From Cellvibrio sp. UBA7661 (GTDB lineage: Bacteria > Pseudomonadota > Gammaproteobacteria > Pseudomonadales > Cellvibrionaceae): a stretch of 64,000 bases of DNA. The number at the start of each line of letters is the position of its first letter. Position 1 is the first letter of the stretch. Positions 7,147-16,884 of the stretch are shown piece by piece. The notes below the pieces were generated by a model. That model ran no database searches. It was not told the origin of the DNA and saw only the letters and a list, made by a program, of their open reading frames with translations. Made by a program: the position numbers and the translations under genes. The stretch covers positions 181,446-245,445 of the forward strand of contig DLHT01000006.1 in assembly GCA_002483365.1 (NCBI GenBank), written 5' to 3'.

Positions 7147-9354
7147 TTAATACTGATAGCTCACCGACAAACCAATCGTGCGCGGGCGGGTGATGTATTC
7201 AAACTGACCTTGCTCGCCAAAAAAATCATCTGCACGGCCACTCGTGATGGCGCGCGTATTGTCGATATTATTCACGAAGGCACCCAATCGCCAATTACCC
7301 CGTGTTACACCAACGCGTGCGCTGGCGATACTGTAGGAGTCCAGCTTTTGATAGTTGGAAAACTCAGGATTAAGCGCTGTAGCAACATCACCAATGCGGT
7401 TCACACCAATACTGGCATCCCACAATGTGCCATTGAATTCCTGATTGAAATCCAGCGAGAGACTCCACTGCGTGCGCGGTGAGCCGGGCAATTGGTTGCC
7501 GCTATACACGCCTATCTCCGCAACCGATTCGGTAATTTCTGCATCGGTATAGGCATAGCCCGCGTGCAGGGCAAAGGCATCGCTCAATTGCGCCGATGCA
7601 TCAAATTCAATGCCCTTGGTGCGCGCTTTACCGGCATTATCCCACGCCGTGCGACCATCGACTGTTTCCAACTGAACTTGCAAATCATCCCACTCGATAT
7701 TGAACAGCGCTGCATTTAATTCCAGGCGCTGCGCCAACCATAGGGAATGGAAACCGAGTTCGTAATTGGTAGCAACATCCGGGCGATAGAAGCGATTGTT
7801 GAGTACCTCTGCTGGAGCCGTATTGGCACCGCCGCGGCGATACCCTTCTGCAGCGAGAAAATAGATTTTTTTATCGTCGCTGAATTTATAGCTGGTACTG
7901 AATTTTCCGAGCGTGTCTTTGCTAACGTCATCGCCATTGCTGCAATCCTCAATGGGACCAGGAAAATAGCTGATGCATACATCAAGATCATCGTCATACC
8001 GGAAATGGCGCGCACCGACAGTTGCCTCCCATTTTTCGGTGAGATCGTAAGTGACTTCAGCGTAGGTAGAGTACTCATCCAGCGTTTCGGTTTGGGTGGC
8101 GAGATATTCCAGATCACCGGGTAAATCCATTTCAAAAAACTCGCCCAGACCGGGGGTGTAATCACCCATGTAGGCATCCAGATCATCGCGGCTATAAAAC
8201 GCACCGACCAACCAGCGCAAACGTTGGTTATCAGGTGATACCAAACGCAATTCCGCACTGTCTTTTACAATATCAATATCACTCGCGTTATACGCAGAGA
8301 GATTCTCGTAAAGGTTGTAGTACTCCACAGTCGGGTCAAGACCAATGTACAAATCGGTTTGGTCTGCACGCTCATGGTGTGCATAGTCGTAGTGGTTCAG
8401 GCTGGCGGTGAGCGTTGCCCAAGGCATTTCATAATTGGCATCGATACTCGCCAATTGCAATTCGCCTTGCATCGGCTGCAAATAACGGCTGGATGCGGCG
8501 TACTCATCACCAGTAAAACTTTCGTTCGTAGCCTGGCGGTCGCCTACATTGATTTTTTGATAGTGATAACTGCTGTTGAGCGAGAAATTGTCACTTGCTT
8601 GCCACAGCAAACTGATGCGCGCCTGCTTGGTTTCATCGTCATTGATATCGTCTTGTGCGCCGGATAATAAATAGGGGTTATCGATAAATCCGGCATTTTC
8701 GGTTTTGCCCAACATCAGGCGCAGTGCAAGAGTGTCTTCAATTAAGGGCGTATTCACCACCAGATCAGAATCGTAATTCAGGTCATCGCTGTGATCAGTT
8801 TGCGATAATTCGCCGCTCACGCGCACGGAATATTTTTTTACATCCGGTTTCGCGGTCACGTAGCGAATCAGGCCGCCGATCGATGCATTGCCGTAGAGCG
8901 TGCCCTGCGGGCCGCGCAACACTTCTACTTGTTGCAAATCTTTTAAACTAAATGCAGGCGGCACAAAATAACCTTGCAGCGGAATGTTATCCACGTAGCT
9001 CGCAATGGCAGAGCCGTCGCCGCCCAAATCATTGGAGCCAATTTCATCCAAGCGCAAACCGCGCATAATTAATACGGCGGGGTTGCGCGGACCTACATCT
9101 ACCAGCGAAAACCCCGGCACCTGTGCGGCAATATCGCCCAGATTTTTAATCCCGGAAAAATCATTCACTACACTGACCGATCCGGAAAAATCCTGCAGGC
9201 TTTGGTTGCGCTTGGACGCGGTCACTACAACCTCTTCTACGGATGCAGTTGTGTCAGCTAAAGCCAGTGGAGCGCTAATCATTGGTAAAAGGGTGCACGT
9301 AATAAACAATGGATTACGCAGATAAGTTCTTCCCAAGCTAGATGTGTAAGTCAT
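7147..9354 (-). CDS. TonB-dependent outer-membrane receptor
   Basis: A 735-residue receptor for active uptake across the outer membrane. A signal peptide (about 1-33) is followed by a TonB box (VEEVVVTAS), a plug domain with the typical VEVLRGPQGTLYG segment near residues 135-147, and a long beta-barrel ending in the aromatic YQY needed for barrel insertion. There is no STN signalling domain. It follows the AraC-type regulator by 32 bp on the same strand, so both are likely one transcript. The nearby GH5 and GH30 genes suggest an oligosaccharide substrate, probably derived from beta-glucan; that is inference, and a siderophore or other ligand is not excluded by sequence. Confidence 0.93.
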   Translation of the reverse strand: MTYTSSLGRTYLRNPLFITCTLLPMISAPLALADTTASVEEVVVTASKRNQSLQDFSGSVSVVNDFSGIKNLGDIAAQVPGFSLVDVGPRNPAVLIMRGLRLDEIGSNDLGGDGSAIASYVDNIPLQGYFVPPAFSLKDLQQVEVLRGPQGTLYGNASIGGLIRYVTAKPDVKKYSVRVSGELSQTDHSDDLNYDSDLVVNTPLIEDTLALRLMLGKTENAGFIDNPYLLSGAQDDINDDETKQARISLLWQASDNFSLNSSYHYQKINVGDRQATNESFTGDEYAASSRYLQPMQGELQLASIDANYEMPWATLTASLNHYDYAHHERADQTDLYIGLDPTVEYYNLYENLSAYNASDIDIVKDSAELRLVSPDNQRLRWLVGAFYSRDDLDAYMGDYTPGLGEFFEMDLPGDLEYLATQTETLDEYSTYAEVTYDLTEKWEATVGARHFRYDDDLDVCISYFPGPIEDCSNGDDVSKDTLGKFSTSYKFSDDKKIYFLAAEGYRRGGANTAPAEVLNNRFYRPDVATNYELGFHSLWLAQRLELNAALFNIEWDDLQVQLETVDGRTAWDNAGKARTKGIEFDASAQLSDAFALHAGYAYTDAEITESVAEIGVYSGNQLPGSPRTQWSLSLDFNQEFNGTLWDASIGVNRIGDVATALNPEFSNYQKLDSYSIASARVGVTRGNWRLGAFVNNIDNTRAITSGRADDFFGEQGQFEYITRPRTIGLSVSYQY

Positions 9355-9386
9355 GAGTGAATGCTCTTGTTGTAATGAATAATAAA

Positions 9387-10598
9387 TTAAGGTGCAACTG
9401 CCGCATCCACTGGCTGTTGGCGATACTCTGATGGGGTCTTCCCGACCAATTTTTTGAAAAACGTATTAAAAACCGACTTGCTGTTAAAACCCACCTCCAG
9501 ATAAATATCGGTGATGGTTTTGTCTTTGTTCGCCGGATCTAGCAAACGCTTTTGCGCTTCTTCAATGCGGTAGCCATTTACAAATTCATAGAAGTTCAAA
9601 TTGAAATGGCGATTGATAATCATGGATAAATCTTTGGCGGGAATACCCAGGGTATCGGCCAGCATATCCAGCGTCAGCTCCGGATTGAGATAGGTTTTTT
9701 GCGAGCGCATCACACTGTCGATTTTGGCAGCGTATTCAGGGTTAAGCAGCTTTTCTTGCGTTGTCTTTTTGGCCGGTTCTTTGTTTTCTTTTTGTTTGAC
9801 CGCTTCAAAGTTGCTGAAGTAACGCATGCTGGTAAACACCAATGTGCACACCAGGAAAAAGAGCGCGTAGTAACCACTCAGGCCGATGTATTCGATCACA
9901 TTGCCATCGGGGTCTGGATGTTGGAAATCGTAATTCGCAAGCAAGCCAACCAGTTTGGACAGCGCAAGGAAGGCCTCCATACAGGTGACCAGCGTAAACC
10001 CGACCACGAGGATTTTAAGCCAGAGAATATCCACCTTCTCAATGTTGGAGTGAGTATTTTTGAGGATGTCCTTGTATTTGAAAATCAACAGGAACGCCGC
10101 GATGCAGTAAGCCACACGCATCACCTTCACCATCAGATCCATACCGATATAGCCATGGCTGTAAACAAAAGTTTCGGTGTTAATCCATTCCTGACGTACC
10201 TCTGCCGGAAAGCGATAGAACGCCACCACCATAAACACTGCGAACAGGCCAAAAGGAATCAGGTGCAAGTAATCCTTGCGGCGGAGATGGAAATCGCGGA
10301 ACACCAATGACTTCACATAGAAGTACAACAACACCGCATCCAGATAATAGGCAAAGGAACCGATGAAGTAGACCTGGGGCAAATGGTTGCGCACATGCAG
10401 TTTGAATTCTGCGCCCCACATAATCAGCTCATGCAGCGGAATAAACGCGTGGGCAATCAGAAACGCGGCCAAAAAATAGTTGCTGATATTTTTGGGGGGA
10501 TTGGTCGCAATCAGCAGCACTGCAAAAAAGCAGCACAGCATGGCGGTCATCAGCAAGATGACATCGTGAAAGTTAAAGACGACCTGATTTAGATACAT
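9387..10598 (-). CDS. AraC-type regulator with N-terminal membrane domain
   Basis: A 403-residue protein. The first 255 residues contain about seven hydrophobic helices, from LLMTAMLCCFFAVLLIA near the start to YALFFLVCTLVFT. After a Lys-rich hinge (about 265-295) comes an AraC/XylS double HTH: LTLDMLADTLGIPAKDLS in the first helix pair and ITDIYLEVGFNSKSVFNTFF in the second, then KLVGKTPSEYR. This makes it a membrane-anchored one-component regulator that probably senses a ligand at the inner membrane. It is immediately upstream of the receptor gene and divergent from the GH5 gene across 331 bp, so both are plausible targets. Confidence 0.9.
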   Translation of the reverse strand: MYLNQVVFNFHDVILLMTAMLCCFFAVLLIATNPPKNISNYFLAAFLIAHAFIPLHELIMWGAEFKLHVRNHLPQVYFIGSFAYYLDAVLLYFYVKSLVFRDFHLRRKDYLHLIPFGLFAVFMVVAFYRFPAEVRQEWINTETFVYSHGYIGMDLMVKVMRVAYCIAAFLLIFKYKDILKNTHSNIEKVDILWLKILVVGFTLVTCMEAFLALSKLVGLLANYDFQHPDPDGNVIEYIGLSGYYALFFLVCTLVFTSMRYFSNFEAVKQKENKEPAKKTTQEKLLNPEYAAKIDSVMRSQKTYLNPELTLDMLADTLGIPAKDLSMIINRHFNLNFYEFVNGYRIEEAQKRLLDPANKDKTITDIYLEVGFNSKSVFNTFFKKLVGKTPSEYRQQPVDAAVAP

Positions 10599-10929
10599 GA
10601 CTCTCTTCTCTCGTGCTTATAGTTGTTGTTTTTTGCCAACCCATCTGGTGGCTGTTTGTAGCCGGATACTATAGAAGATGATGCCAGCGAGCCAGAAAAA
10701 ATGGCGCATCAGGGTTTTCCCCAAGGGCGTACTAGCTTTTTTTAGACAGTCGAACCCGTTCGCGTCGATATTTTTTTACACCTGCCCCTATTGTCGAACG
10801 ACGCACACTAGCATCACCCCTAACCTAGCCTTGCGAAACCCCGATAACAACCATAAAGGAATGTCGTAACAGCGGACCCGGCTTTCGTACTCTGTGAGCA
10901 ATAACAATAACTTTTACAGGTACTTTGAA
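10599..10929. other. Divergent intergenic region, regulator / GH5
   Basis: The 331 bases between the divergent AraC and GH5 genes hold no convincing gene. A short inverted repeat, CGAAC-CC-GTTCG (10751-10762), and a related GTCGAAC at 10793 are the only operator-like words seen. A GTG at 10894 is in frame with the GH5 gene but has no ribosome-binding site. Confidence 0.4.
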
Positions 10930-13047
10930 ATGACAACCAACCACAAATCAGGCTTTTTGCTACGCAAATGGCCGGCTCTGGCACTCGGCCTTACTGGTGC
11001 CTTCCTCAGCCAATTAAGCAATGCACAAGTGCCCACCACCATACAGGCCGAAGCCTACAGCCATATGAATGGTGTGCAATTGGAAACCACAGCGGATACC
11101 GGCGGCGGGCAAAACGTCGGCTGGATTGATGCAAATGACTGGATGGCCTACAGCAACAGCCCCGTCACCATCAGCACCGCCGGTGTCTATGACATTGAAT
11201 ACCGCGTGGCCAGCCAAGGCGGTGGCGGCACGATTCGCCTGGAAGAAGCGGGCGGATCGGTTAACTACGGCACCATCGCCGTACCCAGTACCGGCGGCTG
11301 GCAGACCTGGACGACCATCAAGCAGCGCGTAAATCTGGCAGCAGGCACCCGCCGCTTTGGTATCGCCATTCCTGCAGGCGGTTTTAACCTTAACTGGTTC
11401 AGAGTCGTTCCGGTGCAAACCCAAGGCTGGACGCCGCTACCGCGTGTTAAGCAAAGCGGCCACTTGTGGGTAAACGCCAACAACAACCAGCGTGTTGACC
11501 TGCGCGGCACCAATCTCGGCAACTGGTTAATCCAGGAGTTCTGGATGATGGGCGGCATTATGTCCACCAACAACGGCAGCATTGGCGACCAATGTACGCT
11601 GGAAGCGACCCTCGCCCAGCGCTTTGGCAATGCTGAAAAAGAGCGCTTGATGAAAGTGTTCCGCAGCAACTTCATCACTGCGCGCGACTTCGACATGATG
11701 AAAGCCATGGGCATGAACGTGGTACGCATCCCATTCCTGTACAGCTTGATCGAAGACGAATACAACCCTTACAACCTGCGCGCCGATGCCTGGCAGTATT
11801 TGGATTGGGCGATCGATGAAGCGGAAAAACGCGGCATGTACACCATCATCGACCTGCATGGCGCAGTGGGCGGGCAAGCCGGTACCGCAGAACAGCACGA
11901 TGGCTGCGTGGGTGCCGCACAACTCTGGACCAACGCCAATTACTGGGATCGCACCAAATGGCTGTGGGATATGATCGCGCAGAAATACCGTGGTCGCAGC
12001 GCCGTGGTCGCCTATGACCTGCTGAATGAGCCATGGGGAACCGATGCCACCACCCTCGCCAACCGTTCTTACGAACTGTTCAACGTGGTGCGCGCCAAAG
12101 ACCCGGATACCATCATCCTCTTGCCTGGTCACAACTCCGGCATCGATGCTTACGGCAACCCCAACAGCCGCGGCCTGACCAACGTCTCTACCTGGATGCA
12201 CTTCTACCCCGGCTTGTGGGGATGGAATGACACCGCCGCCTACGGCGCAGGCCAAGCCAACATGCACGCCAACTGGCTGCACTGCAATCAGAACGGATTG
12301 GGTGAAAGCTGCGACTGGCGCAACAAAATCATCGGCCTGCAAACCCCCTTCTTGGTGGGTGAGTTCCAACCCTGGACCTTGCTCGGCAGTTACGGCGGCC
12401 AGATGACGCGTAAAACTTACGACATCTACAACAGTTACGGCTGGGCAGCCACCAACTGGGCATGGAAAACCACATCCGCTACCGGCTCCAATGGCGACAC
12501 CAGCAGCTGGAACTGGGGCATGGTGACCAACTCATCCAACGGTGGCGGCATGAGCGGCATTAACGTGAGTAACGCCAGCGCCGCGCAGATCGAAAACTGG
12601 TTCAAACAATTCAGCACCCAACCACTGGTACGCAACGAAAGCATCGCCTACTGGATGAACTGGAAAGCCGAAGTGGGCCAACGCATCGAAGCCGAAATGT
12701 TTAAAGACCACAACGGCATCCGCATGGAAACCACTACCGATTCCGGTGGCGGTTTCAATGCAGGCAGCACCGATGACAACGATTGGATGAGCTATCCAAT
12801 CAACATCCCAACCGCAGGCAACTACACACTGCAAGTGCGCGTGGCATCGCCCTACAGCGGCGGCACGTTGGTGCTGAGCAGAAACGGAAGTGATCTGGGT
12901 GTAGTGACTGTACCTAACACTGGCGGCTGGCAAAACTGGCAGACAGTGAGCATCACCGTCAACTTACAAGCAGGTCAACAAGACCTGTCGATCTTCGTGA
13001 GAAAAGGTGGCTGGAATATCAACTGGTGGCAACTCACCAAACAATAG
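10930..13047 (+). CDS. Secreted GH5 beta-glucanase flanked by two CBM6 modules
   Basis: The start chosen is ATG 10930, which has AGG upstream and begins a clean signal peptide (about 33 residues, ending near SNA-QVPT); a GTG at 10894 is in frame but lacks an SD. The mature enzyme has a CBM6 (about 35-160), a GH5 catalytic domain (about 165-590) and a second CBM6 (about 595-705). GH5 marks are the RGTNLGNWL entry motif, acid/base Glu367 in LLNEPWG and nucleophile Glu478 in VGEFQPW. The NLGNWL type of entry resembles exo-beta-1,3-glucanases of GH5, so beta-1,3-glucan is a likely but unproven substrate. CBM6 modules bind beta-glucan or xylan. It is a paralogue of the GH5 gene at 19240. Confidence 0.93.
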   Translation: MTTNHKSGFLLRKWPALALGLTGAFLSQLSNAQVPTTIQAEAYSHMNGVQLETTADTGGGQNVGWIDANDWMAYSNSPVTISTAGVYDIEYRVASQGGGGTIRLEEAGGSVNYGTIAVPSTGGWQTWTTIKQRVNLAAGTRRFGIAIPAGGFNLNWFRVVPVQTQGWTPLPRVKQSGHLWVNANNNQRVDLRGTNLGNWLIQEFWMMGGIMSTNNGSIGDQCTLEATLAQRFGNAEKERLMKVFRSNFITARDFDMMKAMGMNVVRIPFLYSLIEDEYNPYNLRADAWQYLDWAIDEAEKRGMYTIIDLHGAVGGQAGTAEQHDGCVGAAQLWTNANYWDRTKWLWDMIAQKYRGRSAVVAYDLLNEPWGTDATTLANRSYELFNVVRAKDPDTIILLPGHNSGIDAYGNPNSRGLTNVSTWMHFYPGLWGWNDTAAYGAGQANMHANWLHCNQNGLGESCDWRNKIIGLQTPFLVGEFQPWTLLGSYGGQMTRKTYDIYNSYGWAATNWAWKTTSATGSNGDTSSWNWGMVTNSSNGGGMSGINVSNASAAQIENWFKQFSTQPLVRNESIAYWMNWKAEVGQRIEAEMFKDHNGIRMETTTDSGGGFNAGSTDDNDWMSYPINIPTAGNYTLQVRVASPYSGGTLVLSRNGSDLGVVTVPNTGGWQNWQTVSITVNLQAGQQDLSIFVRKGGWNINWWQLTKQ

Positions 13048-13076
13048 TTCAGCCCGTTAGTGTCTACGAAGTGTTA

Positions 13077-13105
13077 ACCGGCACAGCAATGTGTCGGTCT
13101 TTTTT
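13077..13105 (+). terminator. Rho-independent terminator after GH5 gene
   Basis: The stem ACCGGCACA / TGTGTCGGT (one G-T pair) has a GCAA tetraloop and is followed by CTTTTTT, 30 bp after the GH5 stop codon. Confidence 0.8.
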
Positions 13106-13190
13106 GAAAGTTGTTTTATCTCGTGTTTGAAATTTTGTAGCCCTCTCCATAGCTTCATGATTTTCCACCCTGGTTAATCATGATCCCTTC

Positions 13191-13219
13191 GCCGATACAG
13201 AAATGTATCGGCTTTTTTT
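13191..13219 (+). terminator. Second Rho-independent terminator
   Basis: A perfect 9-bp stem GCCGATACA / TGTATCGGC with loop GAAA is followed by seven T. It lies about 90 bp behind the first terminator, so the GH5 transcript is doubly insulated from the DUF1016 gene. Confidence 0.85.
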
Positions 13220-13313
13220 GTTTGTGTAGCAAAGCACAAAACCGGTAGCATCCGCTCTCGCCTCAATCGGCGAGAACAAAGGACAACATTAAACAAGGAC
13301 AGGAGCAAAAGCC

Positions 13314-14350
13314 GTGACTGACAGCATCATCAAAACCAATTCTGAATACACACATTGGCTCAAAGGGATAAAACAATCCTTCTTACAAACACAACTCAAA
13401 GCCGCCATCAGCGTAAACACATCACTGCTCGAATTTTATTGGCAGTTAGGTGGCGAGATTATTGAAAAGCAAAAGAATGCCCAATGGGGCGATGGTTTTC
13501 TCAATCAACTCAGTCAAGACCTGATAAGTGAGTTTCCTGATATTCAGGGATTTTCCAAACGAAATCTGGAATTAATACGGCGCTGGGTGCGTTTTTGGTC
13601 TGAGGCATCAATTGCGAAACAGGCTGTTTCGCAATTGCCGCTCATTCCGTGGGGGCACAATATTGCGATTATGCAAAAGTGCAAAAACCACGTCGAAGCA
13701 CTGTTTTACGTACAAAACACCCTCAAACACGGCTGGAGCCGTAATGTACTGGTACACCAGATAGAAAGTGGCCTCTACCAGCGCGATGCCAAGGCAATTA
13801 CTAACTTCGAACAAACCCTGCCACCGCTGCAATCTGACTTGGCATTGCAAACCCTAAAGATCCCTATGTGTTCGATTTTTTAAGCCTCACCCACGATTAC
13901 AGCGAACGAGAGCTGGAACAGGCACTAACGCAACACATTGCCCAGTTTTTATTAGAGCTAGGCGCGGGCTTTGCCTACGTTGGCAAACAGGTACCCTTAA
14001 CCGTCGGCAGCAAAGATTTTTATCTCGATTTACTTTTCTACCATCTCAAACTGCGCAGCTATGTTGTCATTGAATTAAAATCCGGTGACTTCACGCAGGA
14101 ACATACCGGAAAACTTAACTTCTATTTGACTGCCATCGATAAACAATTAAAAACCGAACACGACAATCCCAGTATCGGTCTACTACTCTGCAAACAAAAA
14201 GATAAACTCGTCGCTGAATATGCGCTTTGCGATATCAACAAACCTATAGGGATTTCCGCCTATCAATTAACCCAAGCACTGCCGGAGAATCTGAAATCCA
14301 GTTTGCCGAGTATTGAAGAGATCGAAGCTGAGTTTGCAAAGGCGCGGTAA
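13314..14350 (+). pseudogene. Frameshifted DUF1016/YhcG-type PDDEXK nuclease
   Basis: Two overlapping frames together make one DUF1016 (YhcG) protein of about 345 residues. The first (GTG 13314, SD AGGAG) carries the N-terminal domain (FSKRNLELIRRW). The second (13868-14350) carries the PDDEXK-type nuclease domain: DFYLDLLFYH, then YVVIELKSG. The frame breaks near 13856 in a short A run; one extra A would restore LKDPYVFDFLSL, whereas the present frame ends in IPMCSIF. This is therefore either a single-base deletion or a sequencing error. The rest of both halves looks intact. YhcG-family proteins are often solitary and have been linked to restriction-type loci; no methylase or helicase lies beside it. 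Confidence 0.85.
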
Positions 14351-14449
14351 GATCTCTAGCAACTTAGCAATCTGGATCAGGATGCGCGCGCGCAAAACTT
14401 TCACAATGCGCAGCACCTGAACCAAGGCGACAATAAACGTGACAATTGA

Positions 14450-15316
14450 ATGAGCAATACGATTAACAGCTACGACGTGCGCATCGCCCGCGTGTGCGAA
14501 CACATCGATCAACACCTCAATCAGGAATTAACGCTTGAGGCATTGAGCGATGTGGCCGCATTTTCAAAATACCATTTTCATCGGGTATTTTTGGCTCATA
14601 CCGGCATGAGTGTGACGCGCTATGTTCAGCTCGCCAGACTCAAACGCGCCTCATACCGTTTGGCTTTTGAAAATACAAAACGGGTTATTGATATTGCATT
14701 GGAAGCGGGCTTTGAAAGCCCCGAAGCGTTTGCACGCGCATTCAAGCGCACGTTTGACCAATCGCCATCTGCGTTCAGGGGTGAACCCAATTGGCCTGCA
14801 TGGCATTTGCGGTTTCAATTTCAGCCAAAGCCTTTTGGAGCCATTCCTATGAACGTTAGCATCATTCAATTTGAAACCACCAAAGTTGCGCTGCTGGAAC
14901 ATCTGGGCGCACCGGAAAATGTGTTGGAAACTGCAGGAAAATTTATTGCATGGCGCAAGGCCACTGGCCTCTCGCCGGTAAAAACCAGCAAAACCTTTGG
15001 CATTCCTTACAGCGATCCCAAAACCACACCACCCGATGAGTTTCGCTGGGATGTTTGCGGCAGTATCGATGGCGATGTACCAGCGAATGAATTCGGTGTA
15101 AAAACTGGCAGCATTCCCGGCGGCAAATGCGCGGTGATCCGCCACCAGGGTAGTCTCGATAATGTCGATACCGCCATCTACGCATTTTATCGCGAGTGGC
15201 TGCCAAACAGCGGCGAAGAAGTCCGCGACTTCCCCTGCTTTTTCCACTACATCAACTTCATCCACGAAGTCGATGAGTGCGACTTACTGACCGAGATCTA
15301 TTTCCCATTGAAATAA
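14450..15316 (+). CDS. AraC-family regulator with GyrI-like effector domain
   Basis: A 288-residue regulator with reversed domain order relative to most AraC proteins: the double HTH comes first (about 8-108, LTLEALSDVAAFSKYHFHRV and IDIALEAGFESPEAFARAFK), then a GyrI/SbmC-like small-molecule-binding domain (about 133-288) ending LLTEIYFPLK. The layout matches the Rob/SoxS-like group with a C-terminal effector-binding domain, often linked to drug or toxin response. No target gene is obvious: it stands alone after the frameshifted DUF1016 gene, with 99 bp between. Confidence 0.9.
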   Translation: MSNTINSYDVRIARVCEHIDQHLNQELTLEALSDVAAFSKYHFHRVFLAHTGMSVTRYVQLARLKRASYRLAFENTKRVIDIALEAGFESPEAFARAFKRTFDQSPSAFRGEPNWPAWHLRFQFQPKPFGAIPMNVSIIQFETTKVALLEHLGAPENVLETAGKFIAWRKATGLSPVKTSKTFGIPYSDPKTTPPDEFRWDVCGSIDGDVPANEFGVKTGSIPGGKCAVIRHQGSLDNVDTAIYAFYREWLPNSGEEVRDFPCFFHYINFIHEVDECDLLTEIYFPLK

Positions 15317-15627
15317 ACTGTAATATGATCTGGCACTTCAAACCGCATAGCCTAAACGCTATGCAGTTGCCGTCACAGGAATGACCACAGCAGTTACCGC
15401 CCAAGGATTGGCGTTACGGATTTTGGATACACACTCGGCTGCTATGGAATTATGGATATTAAGCACTCCCGCATACTCCCGCTATTTCCATCCTCCCTGC
15501 TCGTAAAATTCGTACCCAAAATAAAGAGTGGCATTTCTATTTTCTTGCGACTTTTTTATACAGCAACCTGAAACCAAAACAAACAAACAAACAAACAAAA
15601 TCATTAACGATCAAAAAAAGGAAAATT
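15317..15627. other. Intergenic region before small-lipoprotein cluster
   Basis: This stretch of 311 bases has no supported gene. Its 3' half becomes AT-rich and holds the AAAC microsatellite listed separately; the SD AAGGAAA lies just before the next gene at 15628. Confidence 0.5.
15577..15600 (+). repeat. AAAC tetranucleotide repeat upstream of lipoprotein gene
   Basis: Five perfect AAAC units (15577-15596) plus a partial unit end 27 bp before the ATG at 15628. The tract lies in the leader or promoter, so slippage would change spacing, not reading frame. Confidence 0.8.
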
Positions 15628-16065
15628 ATGAAGCACCATCTTTTTATTACCGCTACTGCAATACTTCTGGCTTCTTGTGGTGGTGCAGGAACAGAAAGCG
15701 AAGGCTCATCTAAGACTCCGACAATAACAATGGAGAAAACTGTTCTCTATATACAAGGAAAGGAAGGTGGGAGCACAACCGTTTACAAAGAAGAGATGCC
15801 ATTCAGAATTAAAAACATTGGCGACGGTGTATACATCTCCGCTAAAAACAATAGCCCCAAGTTAATTGAACGGGTTTATCTGCCTATTGTGAGCATGTCG
15901 AGCGAATCAACAGTCACGATATACGCAGCCCAGCCATACTACACAGGATTGAAGAAAGGAACTTATCAGGGAACAATTACATTATCCCTGTGTGAAGATA
16001 ACGATTGCCTTAAGCCTATCTCCAACAGCGAAAAAATAATTAACATTGTTTATGACGTACTTTAA
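15628..16065 (+). CDS. Small lipoprotein of unknown function
   Basis: A 145-residue protein with a lipoprotein signal (residues 1-16, LLAS-C17) and a Gly/Ser-rich mature start. The rest is predicted beta-rich, with Thr-rich strands and a single Cys-x4-Cys pair near residue 122 (LCEDNDCLKP); the fold may be immunoglobulin-like. I do not recognise a family. SD AAGGAAA precedes ATG by 5 bp. It begins an AT-rich run of small exported proteins whose composition differs from the surrounding GC-richer genes, which hints at transfer. Confidence 0.75.
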   Translation: MKHHLFITATAILLASCGGAGTESEGSSKTPTITMEKTVLYIQGKEGGSTTVYKEEMPFRIKNIGDGVYISAKNNSPKLIERVYLPIVSMSSESTVTIYAAQPYYTGLKKGTYQGTITLSLCEDNDCLKPISNSEKIINIVYDVL

Positions 16066-16102
16066 AAAAAATAACACAAATCATCTAACTGAATTAATTT
16101 CG

Positions 16103-16750
16103 ATGAAAATCAAGCTGATCATTGTAACCATAGCGCTCGTTTTATTCACTGGCTGCCAATCCAACTCTATCAAATACAATCATCTTCGAGCTGGGGCAAT
16201 TACTCCAAATAATATATTGCACGAATCAATCAGAATAGGCGCAGTGACTTCGTCTTATAGAAAGATCCCTGCTAAAGACTTAAAAGAAGCGTTCGCCAAA
16301 AGTCTTTCCGGCAATGATTACCTAAGCGAGAGCGACAAATTCAAAATTAATGTCAATCTTGTAAAAGGAGATATAAACGGAGCATTTACAACGGAGGTTA
16401 TCTTGTCTATTCAATATGAAGTCGTCAGCACACTTACTGACACTATCGTCTTTACCAGGACAATAGACAGCAAGGCAATAGCAAAAACTAGCATGTTGGC
16501 ACCATTGATAGAAGGCTTAGTAACAGGCGCCTTCACGGGGCAGGCTAAATTCAGCAAAGGAATAGAGAAGACAAACACCTATCGCCCCTCAAGACAGGAA
16601 GATTTAGAATTTGGATTCCCAGATCCAGGAACACCAGTTAACGCTAAAGATGCCACATTAAGAATTAAATATGCCACTGATACGTCTCTTAGAAAGAATT
16701 TTGCGGAGTTTTTGATCCAATTGAACTCAACTGTGACAGAAAGCTACTAG
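16103..16750 (+). CDS. Lipoprotein of unknown function
   Basis: The start is ATG 16103, where a lipoprotein signal (FTG-C18) begins; an in-frame ATG at 16046 overlaps the preceding gene and would bury the signal. The mature protein, about 198 residues, mixes helices and strands (for example residues 65-80, DLKEAFAKSLSGNDY, and a VEV-type strand pair near 110-125). No known family is recognised. It sits 37 bp after the previous small lipoprotein in the same AT-rich stretch and is probably co-transcribed with it. Confidence 0.72.
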   Translation: MKIKLIIVTIALVLFTGCQSNSIKYNHLRAGAITPNNILHESIRIGAVTSSYRKIPAKDLKEAFAKSLSGNDYLSESDKFKINVNLVKGDINGAFTTEVILSIQYEVVSTLTDTIVFTRTIDSKAIAKTSMLAPLIEGLVTGAFTGQAKFSKGIEKTNTYRPSRQEDLEFGFPDPGTPVNAKDATLRIKYATDTSLRKNFAEFLIQLNSTVTESY

Positions 16751-16884
16751 CCAGCAAATTGGGTTTACCACCCAACTCTTTATTTGCGGTAAAAACTGCA
16801 AAAGAATTAACCCGTAAAAAAACATAAAGCTTAAAAGAATTTCAAGTAAGAACAAAATTAGGATAAAACCGAAAGGAACACCAA

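Noticed and set aside
10894..10929. GTG start for the first GH5 enzyme
   Set aside because: It lacks a ribosome-binding site and adds 12 polar residues before the signal peptide; ATG 10930 fits better.
15577..15600. CRISPR-like short repeats
   Set aside because: Units are 4 bp without spacers, a simple microsatellite; no cas genes.
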